From NCBI GenBank assembly GCA_003249215.1, contig QKJR01000082.1:1-50283 (forward strand): DNA of 50,283 bases, given 5' to 3'. Position numbers and translations under genes: made by a program. This stretch comes from Rhodobacterales bacterium (GTDB taxonomy: Bacteria; Pseudomonadota; Alphaproteobacteria; Rhodobacterales; Rhodobacteraceae). Below, in pieces: positions 1-7,520 of this stretch (position 1 is the stretch's first letter; each line of letters starts with the position of its first letter). The notes under the pieces were generated by a model, which was not told the DNA's origin, searched no databases, and saw only the letters and a program-made list of their open reading frames with translations.

Positions 1-101
1 CGGGCATTCAGCACCTTGCGGCCGCCTTTGGTGGCCATGCGGGCACGGAAGCCGTGGCGGCGGGCGCGAACAAGGTTCGACGGCTGGAAAGTGCGTTTCA
101 T
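1..101 (-). CDS. rpmH: 50S ribosomal protein L34, partial (C-terminus outside window)
   Basis: The minus strand reads [18 protein letters not shown] and then [16 protein letters not shown], the near-invariant sequence of bacterial L34, a basic protein of about 44 residues in the large ribosomal subunit. The start codon is the ATG at 101; only the first 33 codons lie in the window and the gene runs off the left edge. A good sigma-70-like promoter lies upstream at 179-207 on the same strand. In most bacteria rpmH is followed by rnpA, which would lie to the left of this window. Confidence 0.97.
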   Translation of the reverse strand, partial: MKRTFQPSNLVRARRHGFRARMATKGGRKVLNA

Positions 102-178
102 CGCGGTTACTCCGGGTTCTGCTACGGTAGGGCAACCGGACCTCGTGGATTCGGCTGCCGCGCATATTCGAGGCCCGG

Positions 179-207
179 GCTATAGTCGGCCCCGGACTGC
201 AAGTCAA
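179..207 (-). promoter_or_regulatory. Candidate sigma-70 promoter of rpmH
   Basis: Read on the minus strand, TTGACT (207-202) and TATAGC (184-179) are separated by exactly 17 bases, close to the housekeeping consensus TTGACA-17-TATAAT. It lies about 80 bases upstream of the rpmH start and points toward it. Confidence 0.7.
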
Positions 208-407
208 CGCATCCGTGACGGATTTTTCATCCAGTTCGGCCGCGCCCTCTCCACCTCGGGGAGGATGTGCCGCCTTCACGGCCGATTTCCACGATGCGCG
301 GCCTTTCGCGCAGGGCAACCGACACCTATTTTATCCCGCAAGCGTCTGGTATTTCCTACGCTTATCGGGTGCAAGGGCTTCAAGGCTGACGCTACGGCGC
401 CCCCAGT
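208..407. other. Intergenic region between rpmH promoter and histidine kinase
   Basis: This is the rest of the 306-base gap between rpmH and the histidine kinase. I see a short dyad, GGAT-tttttc-ATCC, near 222-236, but no convincing promoter for the kinase and no coding potential in the style of the neighbours. Confidence 0.4.
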
Positions 408-1820
408 GTGAAGGTGATGGCGATCAATACCCTTTCGGGCCGCTTTCTGATTCTGACGACGATGTTCGTCGTGCTGGCCGAGGTGCTGATCCTTCTGCCG
501 GGCCTTGCGAATTTCCGGGAAGACTATCTGCTGACCCGTCTCGAGCGCGCGCAGATCGCCTCGCTGGCACTCCTGACCACCGATCAGATGATCGAACCCG
601 ATCTCGAGGAAGAGCTGCTGAAGAACGCAGGCGTCTTCAACGTTGTCCTGCGCCGCGATACGGCGCGGCAGCTCGTGCTCTCCTCGCCGATCCCGCAGCC
701 CGTCTCGGCGACCTATGACCTGCGCGATCCGAGCAACTGGGCGCTGGTGCGCGATGCGCTCGCGCGGTTGGTGGACCCCGAGAATCACGTGATCCGGGTG
801 ATCGGCGATCCGGTGCAGAAGGGCGGGCTCGTGATCGAGGTCACGATGGAGACCGGTCCGATGCGCATCGAGATGATCGAATACGGTCTGCGGCTGCTCG
901 CGCTCTCGGCGGCGGTGTCGGTGGTAACGGCGCTGTTGCTCTTCGCGCTGGTACGCCGGCTGATGGTCGTGCCGATCAAGCGCGTTGTGGCGCATATGTC
1001 AGCCTATGCCGAGGCCCCCGAGGATGCGCGGCGCATCATCGAGCCGACCGCGCGGGTCGAGGAGCTGCGCGTGGCGGAGGAGGCGCTCGCCTCGATGCAG
1101 CGTCAGCTCACCTCCGCGCTAAAGCAAAAGGAACGCCTCGCGCAGCTCGGTCAGGCGGTGGCCAAGATCAGCCACGACCTGCGCAACATCCTGACCACGG
1201 CGCAGCTCTTCGCTGACCGGATGGAGGGCTCGAACGATCCCGGCGTGCAGCGCGCGGCGCCCAAGCTGATGAATTCGATCGGCCGGGCGGTGAACCTGTG
1301 CGAGACGACGCTCGCCTTCGGCAAGGCCGAGGAGCCGCCGCCCACGCTCTCGCGCTTCATGCTGGGCGGGCTCGTGACCGAGGTGCTCGAGGCCGAGCAG
1401 CCCCCCGCCGAGGCCGCGCAGATCGACTTTATCACCGATGTCGCGCCGAACCTGACGATTCGCGCCGACCGCGAACAGCTCTACCGCGTGCTCTCGAACC
1501 TCGTGCGCAACGCGCGTCAGGCGATCGAGGCCACGGGCAAGCCGGGCACGATCGAGATCGGCGCGGGCGAGGAGGCCGAGGGCTGGTGGATCCGGGTGCA
1601 GGATACCGGCCCCGGCCTGCCCGAACGCGCACGCGATCACCTGTTCCAGCCGTTCTCGGGCGGCGTGAAGAAGGGCGGCACCGGGCTTGGCCTCGCGATC
1701 TCGGCGGAACTCGTGCGCGGCCATGGCGGGCGGCTCGAGCTGGTGCGCACCGACGAGAGCGGAACCGAATTCAAACTGCATCTGCCGCAGGATCTGGAGA
1801 TCCTGTCGCAATCGGCCTGA
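408..1820 (+). CDS. Membrane sensor histidine kinase (orphan)
   Basis: This 470-residue sensor kinase has one membrane segment at residues 13-34, a periplasmic domain of about 125 residues and a second membrane segment at about 162-182. A HAMP-like linker follows, then a HisKA helix with phospho-acceptor H256 in KISHDLRN, then an ATPase domain with an N box (N364, N368), G1 box DTGPG (399-403) and G2 box GTGLGLA (424-430). All catalytic motifs are intact, so it should autophosphorylate. No response regulator lies in the window. The start is uncertain: GTG at 408 or ATG at 417, where AAGG sits only two bases before the ATG. The sensed signal is unknown. Confidence 0.9.
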   Translation: MKVMAINTLSGRFLILTTMFVVLAEVLILLPGLANFREDYLLTRLERAQIASLALLTTDQMIEPDLEEELLKNAGVFNVVLRRDTARQLVLSSPIPQPVSATYDLRDPSNWALVRDALARLVDPENHVIRVIGDPVQKGGLVIEVTMETGPMRIEMIEYGLRLLALSAAVSVVTALLLFALVRRLMVVPIKRVVAHMSAYAEAPEDARRIIEPTARVEELRVAEEALASMQRQLTSALKQKERLAQLGQAVAKISHDLRNILTTAQLFADRMEGSNDPGVQRAAPKLMNSIGRAVNLCETTLAFGKAEEPPPTLSRFMLGGLVTEVLEAEQPPAEAAQIDFITDVAPNLTIRADREQLYRVLSNLVRNARQAIEATGKPGTIEIGAGEEAEGWWIRVQDTGPGLPERARDHLFQPFSGGVKKGGTGLGLAISAELVRGHGGRLELVRTDESGTEFKLHLPQDLEILSQSA

Positions 1821-1981
1821 CACCGGCGCCGCCTGCGACAGAACGACCCGGGAGCCAAGCTTCGAGACGGAAATGCGCGGCCCCTCCGTTGAACGGGTAT
1901 CTGCCGTCGGGACATGCCCGCACCGGGCCCGAACCGGGTTCATGCATGGCGACCGTGACGGCACGTTCTATGGAGACGATC

Positions 1982-2482
1982 ATGAAATTGCGTTCTTGGG
2001 CCACGCCACTTGTCGTCGGGTCCTTTTTGTTGATGGGTGTCACGGGCATCCTGATGTTCTTCCACCTCGAGACGACCGCGGCGAAGGTGGTGCATGAATG
2101 GGCGGGCTTCGTCCTCGTGGCCGGTGCGGGGGCGCATCTGGCGCTCAACTGGCGCGCCTTCACCACCTATTTCAAACGCCCGCTGGCCAAGGGGATCATG
2201 GCGCTCGGCGTCGTCGTGCTCGGGCTCACTTTCGTGCCGGGCATCATCCCCGGTCTGACCGAAGGCGCGGGCCTCGGGCCGCGGGTGGTGATGGATGCGA
2301 TGGGCAATGCGCGCATCGAGGTGCTGGCCGAGCTTGCCGGCAAGACGCCCGAGACGCTGCTGGCGCAGTTGCAGGCCGCCGGGATCGAGGGCGCCGCGGT
2401 CGGCAAGACCGCCAAGGCCGTGGCCGGAGGCAATGGCGAGATGCTGCGCGAGATCCTGAACACCGCACTCGTCACGCAGTGA
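1982..2482 (+). CDS. Small membrane protein with DUF4405-like N-terminus
   Basis: This 166-residue protein has three hydrophobic helices (about residues 10-27, 33-52 and 77-98) followed by a soluble helical tail of about 65 residues. The first half, with histidines in FFHLE, VVHEWAG and GAHLALNWR, resembles the DUF4405 / cytochrome-b561-like family, in which such histidines may bind heme; that is inference. The ATG at 1982 has GGAGA seven bases upstream, which is better than an in-frame ATG at 1946. It lies 160 bases after the histidine kinase, so it may share its transcript and could be a partner or output, but nothing in the sequence proves this. Confidence 0.75.
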   Translation: MKLRSWATPLVVGSFLLMGVTGILMFFHLETTAAKVVHEWAGFVLVAGAGAHLALNWRAFTTYFKRPLAKGIMALGVVVLGLTFVPGIIPGLTEGAGLGPRVVMDAMGNARIEVLAELAGKTPETLLAQLQAAGIEGAAVGKTAKAVAGGNGEMLREILNTALVTQ

Positions 2483-2493
2483 CGCGGCGCAAA

Positions 2494-2523
2494 CACCCCG
2501 CGGGCACCGACGCGCGCGGGGTG
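2494..2523 (+). terminator. Stem-loop after the DUF4405-like gene
   Basis: CACCCCGCG (2494-2502) pairs perfectly with CGCGGGGTG (2515-2523) over nine bases, beginning 11 bases after the stop codon. The following bases (gttctcg) give only a weak U tract, so it may terminate inefficiently. Confidence 0.5.
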
Positions 2524-2550
2524 GTTCTCGAAATTCTGGGACCGATGCAC

Positions 2551-2587
2551 ATTTAGCCCTTGCATCACCCCGAAGCGGGGGCTAAAT
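2551..2587. repeat. Inverted repeat just upstream of tRNA-Arg
   Basis: ATTTAGCCC (2551-2559) and GGGCTAAAT (2579-2587) form a perfect nine-base inverted repeat around a 19-base loop, ending 14 bases before the tRNA. It could be a second terminator arm for the preceding gene, a processing signal for the tRNA leader, or a protein site. Confidence 0.5.
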
Positions 2588-2601
2588 GCCACCTCCACAG
2601 C

Positions 2602-2678
2602 GGACCCGTAGCTCAGCTGGATAGAGCATCAGACTACGAATCTGAGGGTCGGGCGTTCGAATCGCTCCGGGTCCGCCA
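2602..2678 (+). tRNA. tRNA-Arg(ACG), CCA encoded
   Basis: This 77-base cloverleaf has acceptor strand GGACCCG pairing with CGGGTCC, a D arm in TAGCTCAGCTGGATAGAGC, an anticodon stem TCAGA/TCTGA with loop CTACGAA (anticodon ACG), T loop GTTCGAATC, discriminator G and an encoded CCA at 2676-2678. The ACG anticodon, normally edited to ICG, reads CGU, CGC and CGA. No integrase or duplicated tRNA 3' end was seen nearby. Confidence 0.97.
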
Positions 2679-2749
2679 TTTCCTTCCCCGTAAAATCAAG
2701 ACGTTGCACCGAGAGACTCGGGGCACCCCGCGATGTCGGGCCGCGCCGG

Positions 2750-3667
2750 TCAAGCCGCGTCCGGTGCCGTGGCCTTTGCAGGGCGTCTCGCATGGCGCTG
2801 CAGCCATGTCTTGAAGGTCATCGCCGCGGCATTGTCGCTGCGATGTTCGGGATAGACGATCCAATAGCTTTCCTCGGTGGGCACCGGCGGGCCGAAGGGC
2901 ATCCACAGATCGCCCCGCGCCAGCTCGCCCTCGACATAGGGCAGGGGCACCGCCGCGAGGCCGAGCCCGTTGACCGCGGCCGAGATCAACATTTCGCTGT
3001 GCGGCAGGCGCGGGCCCTGGATCGCGCCGGAATGCGGCACCTGCGACTGGCGCAGCCAGGTCAGCCACAGATCCGAGCGGTTCGCGTTCTGCAGGGTCGG
3101 GATCGCGTTGAAATCGAGGGTGTCGGGCGCCTCGCCCACCGGCAGAAGCCGCGGCGAGGCGACGACGGCGATCTCTTCCTTGAAGAGCTCGAAGGAAATC
3201 CCCCCGCGCCACGAGCCCCGGCCGCGCAGGATCGCGACATCGACATCGGTCGCGGCGAAGTCGATCCCCTGGGTCACGGTGGTGATCTCGATCATCACCG
3301 CGGGGTTGGCGGCGATGAAGCTTTGCAGCCGGGGCGTGAGCCAGCGCGAGGACAGCGTCGGATGCGCGCAGATCAGGAGCCGGTCGTCGAGCTTGCGGCC
3401 CCGCACCGTGTCGATCGAGGCGCGCTCGATCTGATCCAGCAGCTGCGAGATCTCCGTGAGATAGCTCTCGCCCGCATTGGTCAGCACGATCCGCGAGCCG
3501 ATCCGCTCGAAGAGCCGCACGCCCAGAAACCCCTCGAGATTACCGATCTGCCGGCTCACCCCGCTCTGAGTGATCGACAGATCCTCGGCGGCCTTGGTGA
3601 AACTGCCGTGCCGGCCCGCCGAATCGAAGGCGAGCAGGGCGGAAAGGGAGGGAAGAAATCTGCGCAT
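2750..3667 (-). CDS. LysR-family transcriptional regulator (GcvA-like)
   Basis: This 305-residue regulator has an N-terminal winged helix (GSFTKAAEDLSITQSGVSRQI at about residues 21-41) and a periplasmic-binding-protein-like effector domain. The starting MRRFLPSLSALLAFDSAGRHGSF pattern is typical of the GcvA group. I prefer the ATG at 3667, because GAGGAGC lies just upstream of it; the longer frame to 3694 would overlap a dyad at 3679-3695 that looks like the protein's own operator. The gene is divergent from the amino-acid catabolism operon starting at 3904. The same dyad recurs at 10620-10636 before the TRAP genes, so it probably controls both. The effector is unknown. Confidence 0.9.
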   Translation of the reverse strand: MRRFLPSLSALLAFDSAGRHGSFTKAAEDLSITQSGVSRQIGNLEGFLGVRLFERIGSRIVLTNAGESYLTEISQLLDQIERASIDTVRGRKLDDRLLICAHPTLSSRWLTPRLQSFIAANPAVMIEITTVTQGIDFAATDVDVAILRGRGSWRGGISFELFKEEIAVVASPRLLPVGEAPDTLDFNAIPTLQNANRSDLWLTWLRQSQVPHSGAIQGPRLPHSEMLISAAVNGLGLAAVPLPYVEGELARGDLWMPFGPPVPTEESYWIVYPEHRSDNAAAMTFKTWLQRHARRPAKATAPDAA

Positions 3668-3678
3668 CTGGGGCTCCT

Positions 3679-3695
3679 CATGATCAAAACTCATG
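3679..3695 (-). promoter_or_regulatory. Candidate LysR operator (T-N11-A dyad)
   Basis: On the minus strand the site reads CATGAGTTTTGATCATG, an interrupted dyad CATGA-N7-TCATG that contains the T-N11-A pattern of LysR boxes. It lies 12 bases upstream of the preferred LysR start and in the divergent region shared with the FAD dehydrogenase gene, consistent with autoregulation plus activation. Confidence 0.6.
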
Positions 3696-3903
3696 ACGAA
3701 GTGACGATTTCAAGAGTTTTCAGCCCCCCGGGTCGCTGGCAAGACTAGGCAAAGAAAATAACGCACGGTCCTGCCCGGATTATGGGCGCCGTGCGAAAAC
3801 CATCCGATGATCTTTCGGCATGGCCCGGGCTCCGGGCCGGCACCGCGGCGATGCGCCCGCGGTGGGCCGCGCGAGGATCGTCGCAACCGGGAGAGTTTGC
3901 GCC

Positions 3904-5175
3904 ATGGCGCCAGAGTCGCAACATGTCGTCGTGATCGGCGCGGGGATCATCGGGGCGGCCACCGCGCTGCGTCTGGTGGGCGAGGGCTACCGTGTCACGA
4001 TCCTAGACCCCGGCGAGCCGGGCGGCCCCCAGGCCGCGAGCCACGGTAACGGCGCCTTCCTGAGCCCCGCCTCGATCATTCCGATGTCGGGCCCGGGCCT
4101 GTGGAAGAAGGTCCCGGGCTATCTGCTCGATCCGGCCGGTGCGCTCACCATCCGCTGGCGCTATCTGCCGCGGCTGATGCCCTGGCTCGTGCGGTTTCTG
4201 ATCTCGGGCTGGACCGCGGCGCGGGTCGAACGCACCGCGGCTGCGCTCTCGGCACTGCTGCGCGAGGCGCCCGAGCGGCATCTGCGTCAGGCCGAGGCGA
4301 TCGGCCGCCCCGACCTGATCCGCCAAGAGGGGCTGATCTATGCCTTCCCCGACCGCGCCGCCTTCGAGGCCGATGGCTTCAGTTGGGGGCTGCGGCGCAA
4401 GTTCGGCGTGCAGATGCAGGAGCTTGGGGCCGAGGCGCTGCACCGCCGGGTGCCCGCGCTCTCCCCGGCCTATCACTTCGGCATCCTGCTGACCGGGGGC
4501 GGCCATTGCACGAGCCCGGGCGGCTATGTCTCGGCCCTCGTCACCGCGGCCTGCGCCCATGGCGCCACGCTCCGGACCGCCGTCGCGACCGGCTTCGCCT
4601 TCGAGGGGGACCGGCTGCGCGCGGTCCTGACCGATGCGGGCGAGATCCCCTGCGATGCGGCGGTCATCGCTTCGGGCGTGCGGTCGAAACCGCTGGCGCG
4701 CGCCGCGGGCGACCGGATCCCGATGGAGAGCGAGCGCGGTTATTACGTCGAGATCGCCGATCCGGCGGTCGGCATCGAGATCCCGGTGATGCCGCAGGAT
4801 GGCCGGATGGCGAATGTGATGACCACCGGAGGCCTGCGCGCCTCGGGGCAGGTCGAGCTCGCCTCCGACGATGCCGCGCCGAACTGGCGCCGCGCCGATA
4901 TCCTGCTGGGCCATCTCAAGCACACCTGGCCGGGCCTCGATCGCCCCGCCACCGACCGCACCGCCCGCCGCTGGCAGGGCAATCGCCCCTCGACACCCGA
5001 TGGCAAGCCGGTGATCTGCGCCGCGCGCCGCAGCGACCGGATCATCCATGCCTTCGGCCATGGTCATATCGGCCTCGCCTCGGCGCCGATGACCGCCGAG
5101 ATCGTCTCGGCGCTTCTGGCCGGGCGCGAACCGCCGATCGACATCACCCCCTTCGCCGCGAGCCGCTTCGGCTGA
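3904..5175 (+). CDS. DadA-like FAD-dependent amino-acid dehydrogenase
   Basis: This 423-residue flavoprotein opens with a Rossmann fingerprint, VVVIGAGIIGAATA at residues 8-21. It continues with the DAO-fold pattern of D-amino-acid dehydrogenases, including a SHGNGAFLSP segment, a LLDPAGALTIRWRYLPRL segment and a C-terminal HAFGHGHIGLASAP flavin-binding loop. The family oxidises D-amino acids (some members act on other secondary amines) to 2-oxo acids and ammonia, passing electrons to the membrane. The ATG at 3904 follows GGGAGA. It is the first gene of a run that includes a 2-hydroxyacid dehydrogenase and an aminotransferase, both able to act on the resulting oxo acid. The exact substrate is unknown. 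Confidence 0.85.
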   Translation: MAPESQHVVVIGAGIIGAATALRLVGEGYRVTILDPGEPGGPQAASHGNGAFLSPASIIPMSGPGLWKKVPGYLLDPAGALTIRWRYLPRLMPWLVRFLISGWTAARVERTAAALSALLREAPERHLRQAEAIGRPDLIRQEGLIYAFPDRAAFEADGFSWGLRRKFGVQMQELGAEALHRRVPALSPAYHFGILLTGGGHCTSPGGYVSALVTAACAHGATLRTAVATGFAFEGDRLRAVLTDAGEIPCDAAVIASGVRSKPLARAAGDRIPMESERGYYVEIADPAVGIEIPVMPQDGRMANVMTTGGLRASGQVELASDDAAPNWRRADILLGHLKHTWPGLDRPATDRTARRWQGNRPSTPDGKPVICAARRSDRIIHAFGHGHIGLASAPMTAEIVSALLAGREPPIDITPFAASRFG

Positions 5176-5279
5176 GCCCGCGATCCCGCCCAGACGACAA
5201 GACCGACCGAACCGATCCCTCCCCTCACCGGCCGCCCCCCCCGCGGCCCGCCCTGTCACATCTTTTCTCAGGACCGACC

Positions 5280-6275
5280 ATGACCATGCATGACACGATG
5301 ACCCCTCTCCTGCCGGCCAAGGACCGCCTGCATATCCTCTTCGCCCATGGCGCATATGACATGAAACCGATCTTCGACGCCCGCGGCGCAGGCATCACCA
5401 CGACCCAGGTCTCGACCTATGCCGATCTGGAAGCCGCGCTGCCTGAGGCCGATGTGCTCGTCGTCTCGGGGCTGTGGAAGAACGATCTGCTGCCGAAGGC
5501 CGCGAAGCTGAAATACATCCAGTCGGTCAGCTCGGGCACGAACCAGTATGACACGGCCGCCTTCGCGGCGCGCGGCATCCGCCTCGCCTCGGGGCAGGGG
5601 GTCAACAAGAACGCGGTTTCGGAACATGCGATCGGGCTTTTGCTCTCGCTCACCCGCCGCCTCGCGACGGCGCGCGACAATCAGGCCGCGCATCTGTGGC
5701 GCCGCGAACAGACCGATCCGATGGCGCGCGAGGACGAGCTGCCCGGCAAGACCATGGTGATCGTCGGCACCGGCGGCATCGGCGACCGGATCGCCCGGCT
5801 CGCAAAGGCCTTCGACATGAAGGTGATCGGCATCCGTCGCGATCCGGCCAAGGGCCGCGGCGCCGCCGATGAGGTTCACAGCTTCCGCGATCTCAAGGCG
5901 GTGCTGCCCGCGGCCGATGTCGTGGTGCTGAGCTGCCCGCTGACCGAGGAGACCGCGGGGCTGATGGATGCCGAGGCGATCGCGCTGCTGAAGCCCACGG
6001 CCTATCTGATCAACGTCGCGCGCGGCGGCTGCGTCGACGAGCCCGCGCTGATCGCGGCTCTGCAGGCGGGGCACTTCGCCGGTGCCGGGCTCGATGTGAC
6101 CGCGGTCGAGCCGCTGCCCGCCGACAGCCCGCTCTGGTCGATGCCCAATGTCGTGCTGACGCCGCATGCCGCGGGCGAGACCCGGCGCTATGAGCTCAAC
6201 GTGCTCGCCATCCTCGAGGCCAATCTCGAGCGGCTCTGGGCGGGCGATGCCGCCCTCGTCAACGCGATTGTCTGA
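5280..6275 (+). CDS. D-isomer-specific 2-hydroxyacid dehydrogenase
   Basis: This 331-residue NAD(P)-dependent enzyme has the Rossmann loop GTGGIG at 163-168, NVARGG with catalytic R248, the glutamate E277 in AVEPLP, and H296 in LTPHAAG. These are the R/E/H catalytic set of the 2-HADH family, which interconverts 2-oxo acids and (R)-2-hydroxy acids. The ATG at 5280 follows AGGA. It lies 104 bases after the DadA-like gene and four bases before the aminotransferase, so it probably handles the same oxo acid. Serine-family or glyoxylate/hydroxypyruvate substrates are alternatives. Confidence 0.85.
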   Translation: MTMHDTMTPLLPAKDRLHILFAHGAYDMKPIFDARGAGITTTQVSTYADLEAALPEADVLVVSGLWKNDLLPKAAKLKYIQSVSSGTNQYDTAAFAARGIRLASGQGVNKNAVSEHAIGLLLSLTRRLATARDNQAAHLWRREQTDPMAREDELPGKTMVIVGTGGIGDRIARLAKAFDMKVIGIRRDPAKGRGAADEVHSFRDLKAVLPAADVVVLSCPLTEETAGLMDAEAIALLKPTAYLINVARGGCVDEPALIAALQAGHFAGAGLDVTAVEPLPADSPLWSMPNVVLTPHAAGETRRYELNVLAILEANLERLWAGDAALVNAIV

Positions 6276-6278
6276 GGG

Positions 6279-7517
6279 ATGACCATGCTCGATACCCCCC
6301 AATCCGGTTTCCGCCGCGCCACGCGCCTCGCCACCCAGCAGGTGTCGGAGATCCTGCGCATCGGCGCCCGCGCGGCCGAGCGCAAGAAGGCCGGGCACCC
6401 GGTCATCGTGCTCGGCGCGGGCGAGCCCGATTTCGACACGCCGCCGAATGTGATCGAGGCCGCGCATCGCGCGATGCTGGCGGGCGAGACGAAATATACC
6501 GCGCTCGACGGCACGCCCGCGCTCAAGGCCGCGCTCGTGGCCAAGTTCAGCCGCGAGAACGGGCTTGATTACACCCCCGCCGAGATCACCGTCGCCGCGG
6601 GCGCCAAGCAGGTGATCTACAACGCGCTGATGGCCACGCTCGACCCGGGCGATGAGGTCATCATCCCCACGCCCTATTGGACCACCTATTCCGCGATGGC
6701 CGAGATTGCCGGCGGCACGGCGGTCACCATCGCCTGCGGGCAGGAGGACGGCTTTCGCCTGACGCCCGAAAAGCTCGCGGCGGCGATCACCCCGCGCACC
6801 CGCTGGCTCATGCTCAATTCGCCCTCGAACCCAACCGGGGCGGCCTATGATGCGGCCTCGCTCAGGGCGCTGATCGAGGTGCTCGCGCGGCATCCGCAGG
6901 TCTGGCTGATGTCGGACGAGATCTATGAGCATATCACCTATGACGGGTTTCGCCCGGTCTCACCCGCCGCCCTCGACCCCGCGATCCGGGCGCGCACGCT
7001 GATCGTGAACGGGGTCTCCAAGGCCTATGCGATGACCGGCTGGCGGATCGGTTATGGCGCGGGGCCGCGCGAGCTGATCGCGGCGATGGCGGTGGTGCAG
7101 AGCCAGTCGACCTCGAACCCCTGTTCGATCGCGCAAGCCGCCGCCGTCGAGGCGCTCAATGGCCCGCAAGGCTTTCTGGCCGAGCGTGCCGAGAGTTTCC
7201 GGGCGCGCCGCGATCTGGTAGTCGATGCGCTCAATGCGATCCCGGGGATCTCCTGCCGCCGCCCCGAGGGCGCCTTCTATGCCTTCGCAAGCTGCGCGGG
7301 GCTCTTGGGCGCCACCACGCCCGAGGGCCAGCGGATCGAGACCGATCGCGATTTCTGTGTCTTCCTCCTCGAAAGTGCCGACGTCGCCGTGGTGCCGGGG
7401 GCCGCCTTCGGGCTCTCGCCCTTCTTCCGGATCTCCTATGCGACCGGCAAGGCCGAGCTCGAAGAGGCGATGGGCCGGATCGCGCGGGCCTGTGCCACGC
7501 TGACCCGGGCGGCCTGA
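6279..7517 (+). CDS. Class I/II PLP aminotransferase (aspartate aminotransferase-like)
   Basis: This 412-residue fold-type I aminotransferase shows SNPTG at 183-187, DEIY at 213-216, the PLP lysine K248 in VSKAYAMTGWRIGYG, and a C-terminal FFRISYA arginine that binds the substrate carboxylate. The pattern matches the aspartate/aromatic aminotransferase Ib group common in alphaproteobacteria. It starts four bases after the hydroxyacid dehydrogenase stop. In this context it probably interconverts the pathway's amino acid and oxo acid rather than serving as the housekeeping AspC, but sequence alone cannot settle that. Confidence 0.88.
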   Translation: MTMLDTPQSGFRRATRLATQQVSEILRIGARAAERKKAGHPVIVLGAGEPDFDTPPNVIEAAHRAMLAGETKYTALDGTPALKAALVAKFSRENGLDYTPAEITVAAGAKQVIYNALMATLDPGDEVIIPTPYWTTYSAMAEIAGGTAVTIACGQEDGFRLTPEKLAAAITPRTRWLMLNSPSNPTGAAYDAASLRALIEVLARHPQVWLMSDEIYEHITYDGFRPVSPAALDPAIRARTLIVNGVSKAYAMTGWRIGYGAGPRELIAAMAVVQSQSTSNPCSIAQAAAVEALNGPQGFLAERAESFRARRDLVVDALNAIPGISCRRPEGAFYAFASCAGLLGATTPEGQRIETDRDFCVFLLESADVAVVPGAAFGLSPFFRISYATGKAELEEAMGRIARACATLTRAA

Positions 7518-7520
7518 GCG

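Noticed and set aside
2602..2678. tRNA-Arg as a phage or island attachment site
   Set aside because: No integrase and no repeated tRNA 3' end were seen downstream.
2560..2814. A small open frame running across tRNA-Arg
   Set aside because: It contains the translated tRNA ([20 protein letters not shown]), a well-known false protein.
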